Counted from the first letter of the stretch, positions 1-8,210 are shown. The stretch is DNA of 14,167 nucleotides from an uncultured candidate division Zixibacteria bacterium (GCA_913009765.1 CAJVYT010000065.1:1-14167); one strand, 5' to 3'. Made by a program: numbers and translations. The notes: generated from the letters alone by a model not told the origin.

Positions 1-16
1 CTAAATTCGGAACATA

Positions 17-84
17 CTTCGACTCCGCTCAGCATGACATATTATAAGTTGTTGTGTTTCAAGTCACCCTGAGCGGAGTCGAAG
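17..84. repeat. REP-like inverted repeat pair
   Basis: The 16-base arm CTTCGACTCCGCTCAG (17-32) is exactly reverse-complementary to 69-84. The flanks continue imperfectly (GTCATG against GTCACC outside the core), so the pair could form a long hairpin with a 36-nt loop. The core is the kind of short palindromic element found dispersed in intergenic DNA of many environmental bacteria. A diverged copy lies at 8170-8200 and the right arm recurs inside the repeat at 12389-12458. No transposase is nearby. Confidence 0.75.
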
Positions 85-120
85 GGTCTTGAAACATATT
101 TTGGACTTTTTCAACAAGCC
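51..120 (+). repeat. 70-bp dispersed repeat, copy 1
   Basis: This stretch aligns without gaps to 12389-12458, with 61 of 70 positions identical by my count. It runs from GTTGTGTTTCAAG through the CTGAGCGGAGTCGAAG arm to a conserved end AACAAGCC. Two copies 12 kb apart in gene-free DNA suggest a non-autonomous interspersed element. No target-site duplication is evident. Confidence 0.8.
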
Positions 121-149
121 CCAAGGGACTTGCCACCCGTCCGTTCCTA

Positions 150-175
150 AAGAAAGGTTGAGGCATGCCTCAACC
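150..175 (-). terminator. Palindrome, possible lpxA terminator
   Basis: Bases 156-175 are a perfect 20-base palindrome with half-site GGTTGAGGCA. Read on the minus strand it is followed by TTTCTTT (150-155 and just below), giving a G+C-rich hairpin plus a T-rich tract about 150 nt downstream of lpxA. The base after the stem on the plus strand begins CTACA, as in the hairpins at 8076 and 12816. It may therefore be a member of the same palindrome family used as a terminator. The T tract is imperfect. Confidence 0.4.
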
Positions 176-326
176 CTACAACTGTTTTACCGAGTCGGTT
201 AAGGGGTGTTTTAAAATACGTTATCTCAAAAAACGAACCCATTTTGCTATAACTTACATATATTCATTAGCTTACAAAGAAAAAGTTTGGTGATTCTGCC
301 ATGAGGTGGATGCAGAACTCTACATG
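176..326. other. Gene-free DNA downstream of lpxA
   Basis: No ORF or RNA gene is recognised. The only structure is a weak hairpin TTCTGC (294-299) / GCAGAA (312-317) just beyond the lpxA stop, with a T-rich stretch roughly ten bases further on the minus strand. It is too weak to call as a terminator. Confidence 0.4.
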
Positions 327-1100
327 TTATTTTACAATACCGCGTTCGGAGTTTTTGATAAAGTCGAGTATGACTTGTACCTCGGGGATAATTTCTGTGT
401 CGATTGTGATTCTTTCGACTGCCTGAGTTGTGTTTAATTTTGAAAAGAAAAGAATTTTAAATGCTCTATCAATAGAACGGACAGCATCTTTTGTAAAACC
501 TCTTCTTTTCAAACCGATTGAATTCATACCGACTACTTTGAGTGGATAGCCACCGACTAATGCATAGGGAATAATATCCTGTTGAACTCTGAACCCGCCG
601 CCAATCATACAGTGAGCTCCAATCTTTACAAACTGATGCACCGGAACCAGCCCGCCCAAAATTGCATTATCATGAACTTCGACATGACCTGCTAAATTTA
701 CAGAGTTTGCCATAATAACATTATCGCCAATCAGACAATCGTGGGCTACATGTGAATACGCCATGAGCAGACAGTTCTTACCACACTCAGAACGGTTATG
801 ATAGGTAGTACCGCGGTTAAAAGTTACATACTCCCTAATAGTGGTTCCATCACCGACTATTGCTTGCGTTTTTTCACCACCAAATTTTAAATCCTGCGGA
901 GATGAGCCGATTGCTGCACCATGGAAGACATTAACATTTTTACCAAGGACTGTTCCCTCTGCTAACAGGATTGAAGACTTTATATCGCAGTTGTCGCCAA
1001 CAATGACACTATCTTCAATAACGGTAAACGGTCCTATGGTTACATTTTCACCAATCTCCGCTTTGGGAGATATGATTGCTGTTTTGTGAATTTCACTCAT
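327..1100 (-). CDS. lpxA: UDP-N-acetylglucosamine O-acyltransferase LpxA
   Basis: This cytoplasmic enzyme transfers a 3-hydroxyacyl chain from ACP to the 3-OH of UDP-GlcNAc, the first step of lipid A synthesis. The 257 residues match the usual length of about 260. The N-terminal two thirds shows the hexapeptide-repeat pattern of a left-handed beta-helix (for example IGENVTIGPFTVI). The family motif SHVAHDC holds the expected catalytic histidine at about residue 120. HQFVKIGAH, QQDIIPYALVGG and GLKRRGF follow, and the C-terminal part is helical. The ATG at 1100 overlaps the TGA of lpxC-fabZ by 4 nt (ATGA), indicating translational coupling. GGTGG inside the upstream gene could serve as ribosome site. 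The product of this step is the substrate of LpxC encoded just upstream. Acyl-chain length preference cannot be read with confidence. Confidence 0.96.
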   Translation of the reverse strand: MSEIHKTAIISPKAEIGENVTIGPFTVIEDSVIVGDNCDIKSSILLAEGTVLGKNVNVFHGAAIGSSPQDLKFGGEKTQAIVGDGTTIREYVTFNRGTTYHNRSECGKNCLLMAYSHVAHDCLIGDNVIMANSVNLAGHVEVHDNAILGGLVPVHQFVKIGAHCMIGGGFRVQQDIIPYALVGGYPLKVVGMNSIGLKRRGFTKDAVRSIDRAFKILFFSKLNTTQAVERITIDTEIIPEVQVILDFIKNSERGIVK

Positions 1101-2485
1101 TTATCTACCACCATTGCCATAAATTCAGCACTTGCGACAAGTTTATTATCAACATACGCTTTTCCTGCCATTTTACAAGTTGTACGTTTTAATGATAACA
1201 TCTCAAGTTCAAAGCGTAATTGATCACCCGGAATAACCGGTTTGCGAAATTTTGCTTTATCAATTGACATAAAATAGACAACTTTTTCTTCGGGATTTTC
1301 AACAGCATTTAACAGAAGCACTCCGCCCGCTTGTGCCATAGCTTCAATAATCAGGACACCCGGCATAATAGGATGACCGGGGAAATGTCCGTTGAAAAAA
1401 GGTTCGTTGATCGTAACATTTTTAATAGCGGTAACTCTTTTACCGGGGTCTAGATCTAAGATTCTGTCAATAAGAAGCATCGGGTATCGGTGGGGAAGGA
1501 ATTTAAAAATCGTGTTAATATCAAAAGAATTGTGACCGCTTGAGCCAAATTTTGCTGCTATTTTTTTCTTTTTGTATAAGTTCCGCATTCGTTTTGCCAA
1601 AGCAACATTTGCTTTATGACCGGAGCGAGCTGCTAAAACATGTCCTTTAAATGGAACCCCTATAAGCATCAGGTCCCCAAGTAAATCCAGAGTTTTGTGA
1701 CGGACAGGTTCGTTGTAAAAACGAAGAGGTATATCATTGATGATTCCGGTTTCACCAACAAAACATTTATCATTTAAATTGAGAACCTTACGGATACGGT
1801 CAACTTCAATTTGTCCTAAATCGGAATCATATATTACAATTGCATTGTCAATCCCGCCGCCCTTTATGAGATCTGAATTTTTAAGCATCTCTACTTCTGA
1901 AAGAAAACAAAACGTTCTGGCAGGAGCGAATTCTTCTACAAATTCTTTTTCTAAATTTACAAGAGTTGTATATTGAGTTCCGAGAGCGGGGTTTTTATAA
2001 TCTATCATAAAAGTTATTCGTAAATCATCCGATGGAGCCACAACCAAGTCAACATCACGTTCTGACTCGGAGTATGCCATTGGAGTATCTATTTCGAGAT
2101 AGAACTTATCGGCATCTTGGGTTTCAATACCTGCTTCAAGCAGTTTATCTACATACGGTTTTGCCGACCCGTCACAAACCGGCGGTTCGACATTGTCGAG
2201 TTCGACAATCATATTATCAATTTGAATTCCTGCAAAAGCAGCCAAGACATGTTCGACAGTAAATACTTTTGCTTCACCTTTTTGTAAGGTTGTTCCACGT
2301 GAGATATCAACAACATGATCAACGTCGGCAATAACCCATGGTTTATCTGGTAAATCTGCTCGAACAAAGCGAATGCCTTGATCAGGCAGAGCCGGTTTAA
2401 AAGTCATAGTGCAATTTACACCGGTGTGTAATCCTATTCCGCTGAGGGAAATTTCTTTTTTTATAGTTCGTTGTTTTTCGTACAT
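1097..2485 (-). CDS. lpxC-fabZ: LpxC-FabZ fusion: deacetylase plus 3-hydroxyacyl-ACP dehydratase
   Basis: The bifunctional protein has 462 residues from the ATG at 2485. Residues 1 to about 305 are LpxC, the zinc deacetylase committing UDP-3-O-acyl-GlcNAc to lipid A. EHVLAAFAG carries E78 and zinc ligand H79, HKTLDLLGD carries H263 and D267, and SGHK carries H290, with the same 27-residue H-to-H spacing as E. coli LpxC. After a short basic linker (RNLYKKKKIAAKFG), residues from about 320 are FabZ: LPHRYPMLLIDR, then NEPFFNGHFPGHPIMPG with catalytic H367 and IIEAMAQ with E381. This fusion is known from Bacteroidetes, Chlorobi and relatives. A TTG at 2494 would add three residues. I prefer the ATG because homologues start with a similar EKQRTI segment and GAGG lies just upstream, although only 3 nt away. 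Both activities compete for or produce 3-hydroxyacyl-ACP intermediates, so the fusion may balance phospholipid and lipid A synthesis. Confidence 0.96.
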   Translation of the reverse strand: MYEKQRTIKKEISLSGIGLHTGVNCTMTFKPALPDQGIRFVRADLPDKPWVIADVDHVVDISRGTTLQKGEAKVFTVEHVLAAFAGIQIDNMIVELDNVEPPVCDGSAKPYVDKLLEAGIETQDADKFYLEIDTPMAYSESERDVDLVVAPSDDLRITFMIDYKNPALGTQYTTLVNLEKEFVEEFAPARTFCFLSEVEMLKNSDLIKGGGIDNAIVIYDSDLGQIEVDRIRKVLNLNDKCFVGETGIINDIPLRFYNEPVRHKTLDLLGDLMLIGVPFKGHVLAARSGHKANVALAKRMRNLYKKKKIAAKFGSSGHNSFDINTIFKFLPHRYPMLLIDRILDLDPGKRVTAIKNVTINEPFFNGHFPGHPIMPGVLIIEAMAQAGGVLLLNAVENPEEKVVYFMSIDKAKFRKPVIPGDQLRFELEMLSLKRTTCKMAGKAYVDNKLVASAEFMAMVVDK

Positions 2486-2517
2486 AAGCCTCAATCTTTG
2501 TTACAGTGAATCTCCAA

Positions 2518-2546
2518 ATTATACTGTATGAGAGGCTTGTTCTCAA
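2518..2546 (-). promoter_or_regulatory. Sigma70-type promoter of lpxC-fabZ-lpxA
   Basis: On the minus strand TTGAGA (2541-2546) is separated by exactly 17 bases from a perfect TATAAT (2518-2523). A run of seven A residues lies just upstream of the -35 box and resembles an UP element. Transcription would start near 2511, leaving a leader of about 25 nt before the ATG at 2485. The same bases include a small hairpin (2533-2550) followed by T residues on the plus strand, but no plus-strand gene precedes it. Confidence 0.75.
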
Positions 2547-2629
2547 GCTTTTTTTACAGGAAAAAAATGCAGCAGAAAAATGGACACTTTCAAGAGCATC
2601 CTATATTTACAAAACAGCAAAAACGAGAA

Positions 2630-3160
2630 CTAATTTCCGGTATATGCGACTGTCAACACAATATCTGAGGCATAGTCTCCACCTGTTTGTGAGATTGAGG
2701 GCAGAACTGTACCGCCAATCCATACATATAGTGTCGCACCTGCCCCTAAACGAAGAGTAGTAAAATTAACCGGATTTAATGTTCCCGCCGGTCCGGTTTG
2801 CCCTGTTCCGGTACCGTCATCATAAGAAGCGTCGGTATTTGAGAAAGAAATTCTCATAAAGGCGAGTGAATCGACAGTCACAAGTGAATCAGGTAAAGTA
2901 ATATCCAAGGTTACTTCGGCATTTGCGACTCCGGTAATCAACCATTCACCTGCCGAGCCTACAGTTGATTTGTCAACCGATTTATTGATTCCCGGGGTAA
3001 CTGCCCCAAACTGTAAATTACTGTTTCCGATTACCGAAAGTGAAGTCACTACGGTTGCCAGAGCCTGAATTGTACCATATTCCTGAGCATCTGCTGTTGG
3101 TGAAACCACAGCAATACAGAGTAATAAACACAAAAATAGTTTTAAGATATTTTGAAACAT
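2630..3160 (-). CDS. Exported DUF4402-like protein
   Basis: The product has 176 residues. The N-terminus is a typical signal peptide: one lysine, then a hydrophobic core LFLCLLLCIAVV and a likely cleavage after ADA (about residue 25). The mature part is beta-rich and small-residue-rich. Features fit DUF4402: LQFGAVTPG near the N-terminus, a central GEWLITGVANAEVTLDITLP, a glycine-rich loop, and a C-terminal segment ending DIVLTVAYTGN. The function of that family is not established; some members resemble pilin-like or surface proteins. The start is placed at ATG 3160 because GGAG lies 6 nt upstream. An in-frame ATG at 3175 has no ribosome site and would put charged residues before the signal. 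It is transcribed divergently from the secreted repeat protein at 3466. No terminator is seen before the lpxC promoter. Confidence 0.75.
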   Translation of the reverse strand: MFQNILKLFLCLLLCIAVVSPTADAQEYGTIQALATVVTSLSVIGNSNLQFGAVTPGINKSVDKSTVGSAGEWLITGVANAEVTLDITLPDSLVTVDSLAFMRISFSNTDASYDDGTGTGQTGPAGTLNPVNFTTLRLGAGATLYVWIGGTVLPSISQTGGDYASDIVLTVAYTGN

Positions 3161-3465
3161 ATATTTCTCCTGCATTTCAAACTGTTCTTTTCGTTCTGAA
3201 ACAAATAAAGTGCAAGAGCAATGCCACCGACAGAGACTCAGCCTATCACGTTGAACAACAAGTTCTTATCTTTTGCTTGTAAGAATTGAAATCATTAGAA
3301 CACTATGGATTGTTTCATACAGTATAGGGTTTTTCCCTCATTGGATGTTTTGTAAACTTTTCAAAATGAAACAGTAAGGTTTTGCTCCCGCTTTCCGATA
3401 CAATTAATAGAAAAAGGCTGTGCAAAAATTATACAGCTTGTGTTTTTAAACAAAGGAAGAATAAA
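3161..3465. other. Divergent intergenic region
   Basis: These 305 bases separate two divergently transcribed genes for exported proteins and must hold both promoters. I see no near-consensus sigma70 pair and no recognised riboswitch. Small structures are an imperfect inverted repeat at 3261-3268 / 3280-3287, and two similar blocks starting ACAGTA at 3319 and 3371, both running into GG-T-rich-CCC. These could be operator-like but are weak. Confidence 0.4.
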
Positions 3466-4947
3466 ATGTTCAAGCATATTGGATATGCTCTGACAACATT
3501 GATACTAACAGCGTCTCTATCGCAATCGGTTCAATCTCAGACTATGGTTTGGGAAACGAATTTTGGAGGGATGTACAACGAGATGGGAAACAGCTGTCAG
3601 GTTTTGCCTGATAGCTGTATTATGATTTTAGGCTCTACCTATTCTTATGGTTCCGGTCTTTCTGATATTTATTTGGTCAAAACCGATTATCTCGGCAATC
3701 CTCTATGGACAAAGCAATACGGCGGCGATTCGACCGATTTTGGCTATGACATGCAGCTTACATCCGATGGCGGGTTTATAATTGTCGGTACTACTACAAT
3801 TAATAAAATTTCAAAAGATGTCTATTTAGTAAAAACAGATTCATCCGGTACAGTTGAATGGGAAAAGACATTTGGCGGTACAGGGAGTGAAGACGGGCAG
3901 ACTGTCTGTCAGACATTAGACAAAGGTTACATCATCTGCGGAACAACAAACTCAATCGGTAATGGGTATACCGATATGTATTTAATTAAAACAGATTCAT
4001 TGGGTAACCTTGAATGGGAAAAAGCATTTGGAGGCTCAGGTGGTGAGTCCGGTTTTGCGGCTCGTCAAACAGCAGATTCAGGATATATCATTATAGGTTC
4101 GACCGGTTCTTTTGGGGTAGGATACAGTTCAATATATGTTGTACGAACAAACAGCTTGGGCGATAGCTTGTGGACAAATACCTATGGCGGTAATAGAGCC
4201 GATTTTGGATATTCAGTAGAAGTTACAGCCGATGGCGGATTTATCTTTGTGGGAGCAACGGCATCGTTTGGAAATGGTGAGTCGGATGCATATTTAGTTA
4301 AAACTGACCCGTTGGGAAATTTTGAATGGGATTATACCTACGGCGGAGCAAATGACGACCGGGGATATTCGGTTAAAGAACTTACTTCAGGTAATTTTGT
4401 TTTAACCGGAAAAACCGAATCATTTTCAAGTAACATTGAAGCGTATCTCATTATGACAAATCCTATCGGGGTGCCGATGTGGTCATCAAACTTTGGTGGT
4501 TCTCAAACCGATGAAGCTCAGGCTATTGCATTTGATGCAAGCGAAGATATAATTGTTGTCGGAAAATCATTTTCATATTCATCGGGGGGGTCTGATATAT
4601 ATCTTTTGAAAGTGAAAGGTGACCAAACTACCGATATAAACGAATTGGTAGTATCTGACTATCTTCCCGATGGGTTTGAGTTGTTCCAGAATTATCCAAA
4701 CCCGTTTAATATGTCTACTTCAATTGAATATTCGATTCCAGCTCGGGCTGATGTGTCGCTGACTATTTATAATATTTTAGGTCAGATTGTTTCATATTGG
4801 AATGAATCGTCACTTCCTGCCGGAACCTATCGCTATGAGTGGGATGGAACCAACGAGCAAGGTGCTGATATAGCATCGGGGGTTTATTTGTATAGATTAG
4901 AATATGGAAATTATGCACAAACGAAAAAAATGCTGCTTTTGAAATAA
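3466..4947 (+). CDS. Secreted seven-repeat propeller-like protein with T9SS-type sorting tail
   Basis: The product has 493 residues. It begins with a signal peptide (hydrophobic stretch to about residue 25, likely cut after VQS). Residues 29 to about 387 are seven consecutive repeats of 49-52 residues. Each opens W-x3-(F/Y)GG, continues with a GG(F/Y)I(I/F)(V/I)G(T/A)T-like strand, and closes (D/S)xYLVKT(D/N)xLGN. Seven such units fit a seven-bladed beta-propeller. Residues about 400-493 form the C-terminal domain: FELFQNYPNPFN, IYNILGQIV, SGVYLYRLEYG and a basic end KKMLLLK. This is the FlgD-like/Por sorting type that directs proteins through type IX secretion. The start is the ATG at 3466 with AGGAAG 6 nt upstream; an upstream TTG at 3382 lacks support. 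The ligand or activity of the propeller is unknown; no catalytic motif is visible. The gene ends in a strong terminator. Confidence 0.85.
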   Translation: MFKHIGYALTTLILTASLSQSVQSQTMVWETNFGGMYNEMGNSCQVLPDSCIMILGSTYSYGSGLSDIYLVKTDYLGNPLWTKQYGGDSTDFGYDMQLTSDGGFIIVGTTTINKISKDVYLVKTDSSGTVEWEKTFGGTGSEDGQTVCQTLDKGYIICGTTNSIGNGYTDMYLIKTDSLGNLEWEKAFGGSGGESGFAARQTADSGYIIIGSTGSFGVGYSSIYVVRTNSLGDSLWTNTYGGNRADFGYSVEVTADGGFIFVGATASFGNGESDAYLVKTDPLGNFEWDYTYGGANDDRGYSVKELTSGNFVLTGKTESFSSNIEAYLIMTNPIGVPMWSSNFGGSQTDEAQAIAFDASEDIIVVGKSFSYSSGGSDIYLLKVKGDQTTDINELVVSDYLPDGFELFQNYPNPFNMSTSIEYSIPARADVSLTIYNILGQIVSYWNESSLPAGTYRYEWDGTNEQGADIASGVYLYRLEYGNYAQTKKMLLLK

Positions 4948-4982
4948 TAGATTCTTTTTAAATTTACACACTGCTTGAAACT

Positions 4983-5015
4983 AAGGCGGGGTCATTGATG
5001 ACTCCGCCTTTTTTT
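4983..5015 (+). terminator. Intrinsic terminator after the propeller gene
   Basis: A 12-bp stem (4983-4994 with 4999-5010, one G-T pair) closes a TTGA loop and runs into seven T residues (5009-5015). It lies 35 bases after the stop codon. Confidence 0.92.
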
Positions 5016-5160
5016 ATGTTCATTCCAAATGGTCATAATCCATTAAAAAGAGCTTATATCAACAATTTTCATATAATTCCTAACCTAATACAAATTAAAT
5101 CCGATAAGCATATTACCAATATATATGCAAAAGTTCAAAAATTAAGATATGGAGTTACAT

Positions 5161-7632
5161 GTGAATTTTTTACTAAATTTAAAATTAAAGTATAAAATGA
5201 TTTTGGTTGTAATTGTTCCAATTTTGGGAATTCTATTTTTTGGGTCAAATATTGTAAAGACTAACTGGCAAAATCTTAACGAAATGAGTAATGTTCAAAC
5301 ATTAACAGAATTTTCTGTTATATCAAGTAAGTTGGTACATGAACTGCAAAAAGAACGAGGAGCCTCTGCCGGATTTTTGGGTGCCAAAGGTAAATCATTT
5401 GGACAAACACTAATAAGCCAACGAAAAGAAACTGACAGTAAACTCAAAGATTTTAATAATTACATTAAGAATAATAATTTACAGGAATTAAGTAGTTCAT
5501 TTAATTCACTCATAAATAATGCTAAAAATAAATTAATTCAAATTGATAAAATCCGCTCAGATGTAGATAACTTACAAGTATCTGTGAAAGACGAAGTAAA
5601 ATATTATACAGATATTAATACAAATCTTTTAAAATCTATCGGTTCTCTTAGTACAGAAGCCAACGATGTGGAATTAAGCAAGCAGGCATCTGCCTATATA
5701 GCTTTATTAAAGGGAAAAGAAAGAGCGGGAATTGAAAGAGCTGTATTAAGCAATACTTTTGCAAACGATAATTTTAATCCGGGAATGTATAGAAAATTTA
5801 TTTCATTAGTAGCACAGCAAAATACTTATTTTAATGAATTCTCAGAAAAAGCAACCTCTGAAGCATTATCTCGATTTAAAAAAATTGAGGATGGTAAAGC
5901 ATCTCGGGAAGTAGAAAAAATGAGAAATACAGCCAACGAGTATGCCGCAAGCGGAGGGTTCAATACAGATGCTACTTTTTGGTTTGCCCAAAAGACAAAA
6001 CAGATAAATGAATTTAAAGAACTTGAAGATTATCTTTCGGAACAAATTCTTATACTCTCCGGAGCTATCAAATCGAATGTTCAATTTGAACTGACATTTG
6101 CTTTAGTGTTATTTAGCCTCTCATTGATTTTATCTTTTTTCTTTAGTTTCTTCTTAATAAAATATATTTTAAAAGCAATAAAAGATTTGAATTATGCTGC
6201 GGAAAATATTTCAGTGGGTATTATAGATCAATCTGTTCCGTTAAAAACTACCGATGAATTAGGTCAGCTTTCGTATTCATTCAGAGAATTAATTCGCTAC
6301 TTAAAAGAAATAGGGTTTGCGGCTGAGTCTATTGCAAATTTTGATTTAACTGCAAAAATTAGAAAAAGATCTGACAATGATATTTTAAGTCAAGCATTTG
6401 ATAAAATGATGCAAAACTTATCTAAAATTATTAGTGATATTGCCAAAAATAGCAGCGAACTGGCTGCGGCAGCTACGGAAATTTCGACAACATCAAATCA
6501 AATTTCAAGCGGTTCACATGATAATTCTAATCAAGTAGTGCAAGTTGCTGCAGCAGTTGAGGAGATGACAGCAAATATATTGGAATCAAATAATAATGTT
6601 TCTGATGTTTTAAAGATGGCTGAAGATTCAGCGGCAACAGCCTCAAAGGGCGGGGAAGTTGTTAATAATACAGTATCCTGTATGGAAAGTATATCCAAGA
6701 CAGTAAGCGAATCAGCATCTTCAATTAAAAAATTAGCTGAATCTGCCAATCAAATAGGTTCTATAATTTCAGTTATTGATGAAATTGCCGATCAAACAAA
6801 TCTATTGGCATTAAACGCTGCCATCGAAGCAGCAAGAGCCGGCGAGCAAGGACGAGGGTTTGCCGTAGTTGCTGATGAAGTTCGAAACCTGGCAGATAGA
6901 ACTACTAAAGCAACCGCTGAAATTTCTTCAATGATAAAAGGCATTCAGGTTGATACCAATAAAGCTGTTGATGCTATGGAAAGTGGAATTAAAGAAGTAG
7001 AGCATGGCTCAACATTGACCAACACAGCAAGTGTCTCTTTAAATGAAATTGTTGAAATGTCCTCAGGTGTTATGCAGATGGTTAACCAGCTGACAATTTC
7101 AAGCAGTGAACAAGCTACTACTGTTGAACAAATTTCAGAAAACATTGATAAAGTAGCAAAGGTAACAAAAGAAACAACTATCGGTTCTCAGCAATCAGCC
7201 GAAGCATCAGAATCTTTAAGTATACAAGCAGAAAACTTACAACTCGTTGTTTCAAAATTCAAATTTTGTGAAGGTAATGATTGTATTATTGAATCAGCAA
7301 AAAAAGACCATCAGTTTTATATGCAGAATTTAGATTCGGGAATTAAATCTAAAGAAATGGCGGCTATGTGGCGTCCGGTTGATCATAATAATTGTAGATT
7401 TGGAAAATGGTATTATTCTGACCAATCAAAGTTATATAAAAGTGATAAAAGCTTTCAAAATATTGCTTCTGTTCATGATGCGGTACACAAAAATGCCAAT
7501 AAAGCAATTGAATTAGCATTGCAAGGTAATTTAAAAGAAGCATCAGCATACCGTGATATTAGTTATAAAAATTCACAAAAATTGACTGGTTTACTTGATA
7601 GTCTCAAAGAAACAATGAAAGAGTTAGCATAA
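5161..7632 (+). CDS. Methyl-accepting chemotaxis protein, NIT-HAMP-MA-CZB
   Basis: This inner-membrane receptor has 823 residues from the GTG start. TM1 is at about 12-30. The large external region (about 45-290) begins [16 protein letters not shown] and later has QRKETDSKL, the signature of NIT domains, which in known members sense nitrate or nitrite. TM2 is at about 312-338, then HAMP. The signalling hairpin tip [21 protein letters not shown] (about 541-561) and the following [15 protein letters not shown] are near-universal. The C-terminus (from about 716) is a CZB zinc-binding domain: H717, C745 in NCRFGKWYY, and H772/H776 in VHDAVH give the expected three-His one-Cys site. No CheR-tethering pentapeptide follows. 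GTG is chosen because GGAG lies 6 nt upstream; the in-frame ATG at 5149 has none. No che genes are adjacent, so it is an orphan receptor here. The gene is more A+T-rich than its neighbours, which may reflect acquisition. Confidence 0.93.
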   Translation: MNFLLNLKLKYKMILVVIVPILGILFFGSNIVKTNWQNLNEMSNVQTLTEFSVISSKLVHELQKERGASAGFLGAKGKSFGQTLISQRKETDSKLKDFNNYIKNNNLQELSSSFNSLINNAKNKLIQIDKIRSDVDNLQVSVKDEVKYYTDINTNLLKSIGSLSTEANDVELSKQASAYIALLKGKERAGIERAVLSNTFANDNFNPGMYRKFISLVAQQNTYFNEFSEKATSEALSRFKKIEDGKASREVEKMRNTANEYAASGGFNTDATFWFAQKTKQINEFKELEDYLSEQILILSGAIKSNVQFELTFALVLFSLSLILSFFFSFFLIKYILKAIKDLNYAAENISVGIIDQSVPLKTTDELGQLSYSFRELIRYLKEIGFAAESIANFDLTAKIRKRSDNDILSQAFDKMMQNLSKIISDIAKNSSELAAAATEISTTSNQISSGSHDNSNQVVQVAAAVEEMTANILESNNNVSDVLKMAEDSAATASKGGEVVNNTVSCMESISKTVSESASSIKKLAESANQIGSIISVIDEIADQTNLLALNAAIEAARAGEQGRGFAVVADEVRNLADRTTKATAEISSMIKGIQVDTNKAVDAMESGIKEVEHGSTLTNTASVSLNEIVEMSSGVMQMVNQLTISSSEQATTVEQISENIDKVAKVTKETTIGSQQSAEASESLSIQAENLQLVVSKFKFCEGNDCIIESAKKDHQFYMQNLDSGIKSKEMAAMWRPVDHNNCRFGKWYYSDQSKLYKSDKSFQNIASVHDAVHKNANKAIELALQGNLKEASAYRDISYKNSQKLTGLLDSLKETMKELA

Positions 7633-7827
7633 CTCAAAAGTTTATTTATATATAATTTGACAAAAGTTTTGTATTTAAAAAAAATAGGTATTCAGAACTT
7701 CTGATCTTGGATTATTTTCAGAATTTTTATTGTGAACGGTAGACACTCTCGTCTGCTGTTTCTGATGTAGTACTTTTGGCAATAATACATTTTTATAGCC
7801 GTCCTGAAAATGAAATAACACGCATAC
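7633..7827. other. A+T-rich gene-free stretch after the chemoreceptor
   Basis: I see no ORF or RNA gene here. A lone TTGACA at 7657-7662 has no good -10 box at 17 bases. Short self-complementary patches (CAGAACTTCTG near 7693) precede the terminator at 7828. The stretch is probably the 3' untranslated region of the chemoreceptor mRNA. Confidence 0.35.
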
Positions 7828-7859
7828 AAAAAGCCCGCCGGTTATGCAACGGGCTTTTT
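7828..7859 (+). terminator. Intrinsic terminator
   Basis: The stem AAAAAGCCCG (7828-7837) pairs with CGGGCTTTTT (7850-7859) around a 12-nt loop, and A and T runs on the two sides allow it to work in either direction. It is the first terminator after the chemoreceptor, about 200 bases beyond its stop. Confidence 0.85.
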
Positions 7860-7894
7860 CACAAGGAAAAATGGGTCAAAAAAAAGTTATATCA

Positions 7895-7924
7895 GTTGTC
7901 AGTTCGCCTAGGCGAACTGACAAC
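7895..7924. repeat. 30-bp perfect palindrome
   Basis: The half GTTGTCAGTTCGCCT is followed immediately by its exact reverse complement, with CCTAGG at the centre and no spacer. There is no T run beside it, so it is not an obvious intrinsic terminator. It sits in a cluster of hairpins between two genes that converge. Confidence 0.9.
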
Positions 7925-7996
7925 GCAAAAAGATTGTCGGGTATCTCGATTTTGAAATCTGGCGATTTTTTAATAACATCATCTAACAAAAAACAT

Positions 7997-8045
7997 GAGA
8001 TTGCCACGTCTCGACTGCTTATTGCAGTCTCAACTCGCAATTGAC
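7997..8045. repeat. Imperfect palindrome
   Basis: GACTGC (8013-8018) and GCAGTC (8024-8029) form an inner stem around TTATT. The outer segments GAGATTGC (from 7997) and GCAATTGAC (8037-8045) are complementary with mismatches. The whole looks like an eroded REP-type element. Confidence 0.5.
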
Positions 8046-8068
8046 AGCAAAGGAAAATTATATTGTAT

Positions 8069-8098
8069 AAAAAAAGTCAGAAGCACAGGGCTTCTGAC
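8069..8098 (-). terminator. nrdJ terminator made from a repeat-family hairpin
   Basis: On the minus strand the stem GTCAGAAGC / GCTTCTGAC (9 bp, 8076-8098) closes a five-base loop CCTGT and runs directly into seven T residues (8069-8075). It lies about 110 bases beyond the nrdJ stop. The hairpin and its flanking GTAG match the element at 12816-12838 in layout and loop. Confidence 0.85.
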
Positions 8099-8146
8099 CT
8101 ACAATTTTCTATGCGGAGTCAACATGATAAATTTATAATACACTGG

Positions 8147-8200
8147 ATTCCCAAGTTGGGAATGACATGTTGAGCATACTTCGACTAGCTGCTCAGCATA
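8147..8200. repeat. Two adjacent REP-like hairpins beside the nrdJ stop
   Basis: ATTCCCA (8147-8153) pairs with TGGGAAT (8157-8163) around a three-base loop. Immediately after, 8170-8200 carries GCATACTTCGACT and GCTCAGCAT, a diverged form of the element at 11-38 with a few extra bases between the halves, plus an alternative stem TGAGCA / TGCTCA. Confidence 0.55.
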
Positions 8201-8210
8201 ACTTACTTTT

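Noticed and set aside
2533..2555. Plus-strand hairpin GCTTG-TTCT-CAAGC followed by seven T residues
   Set aside because: No plus-strand gene leads into it; the bases are better explained as the -35 region and A tract of the lpxC promoter.
4995..5195. 66-codon plus-strand ORF before the chemoreceptor
   Set aside because: It begins in a terminator loop, overlaps the receptor start out of frame and has no ribosome site.
7844..8044. 66-codon plus-strand ORF starting in the terminator
   Set aside because: It starts inside the terminator hairpin and runs through the 30-bp palindrome and repeats; no coding pattern.
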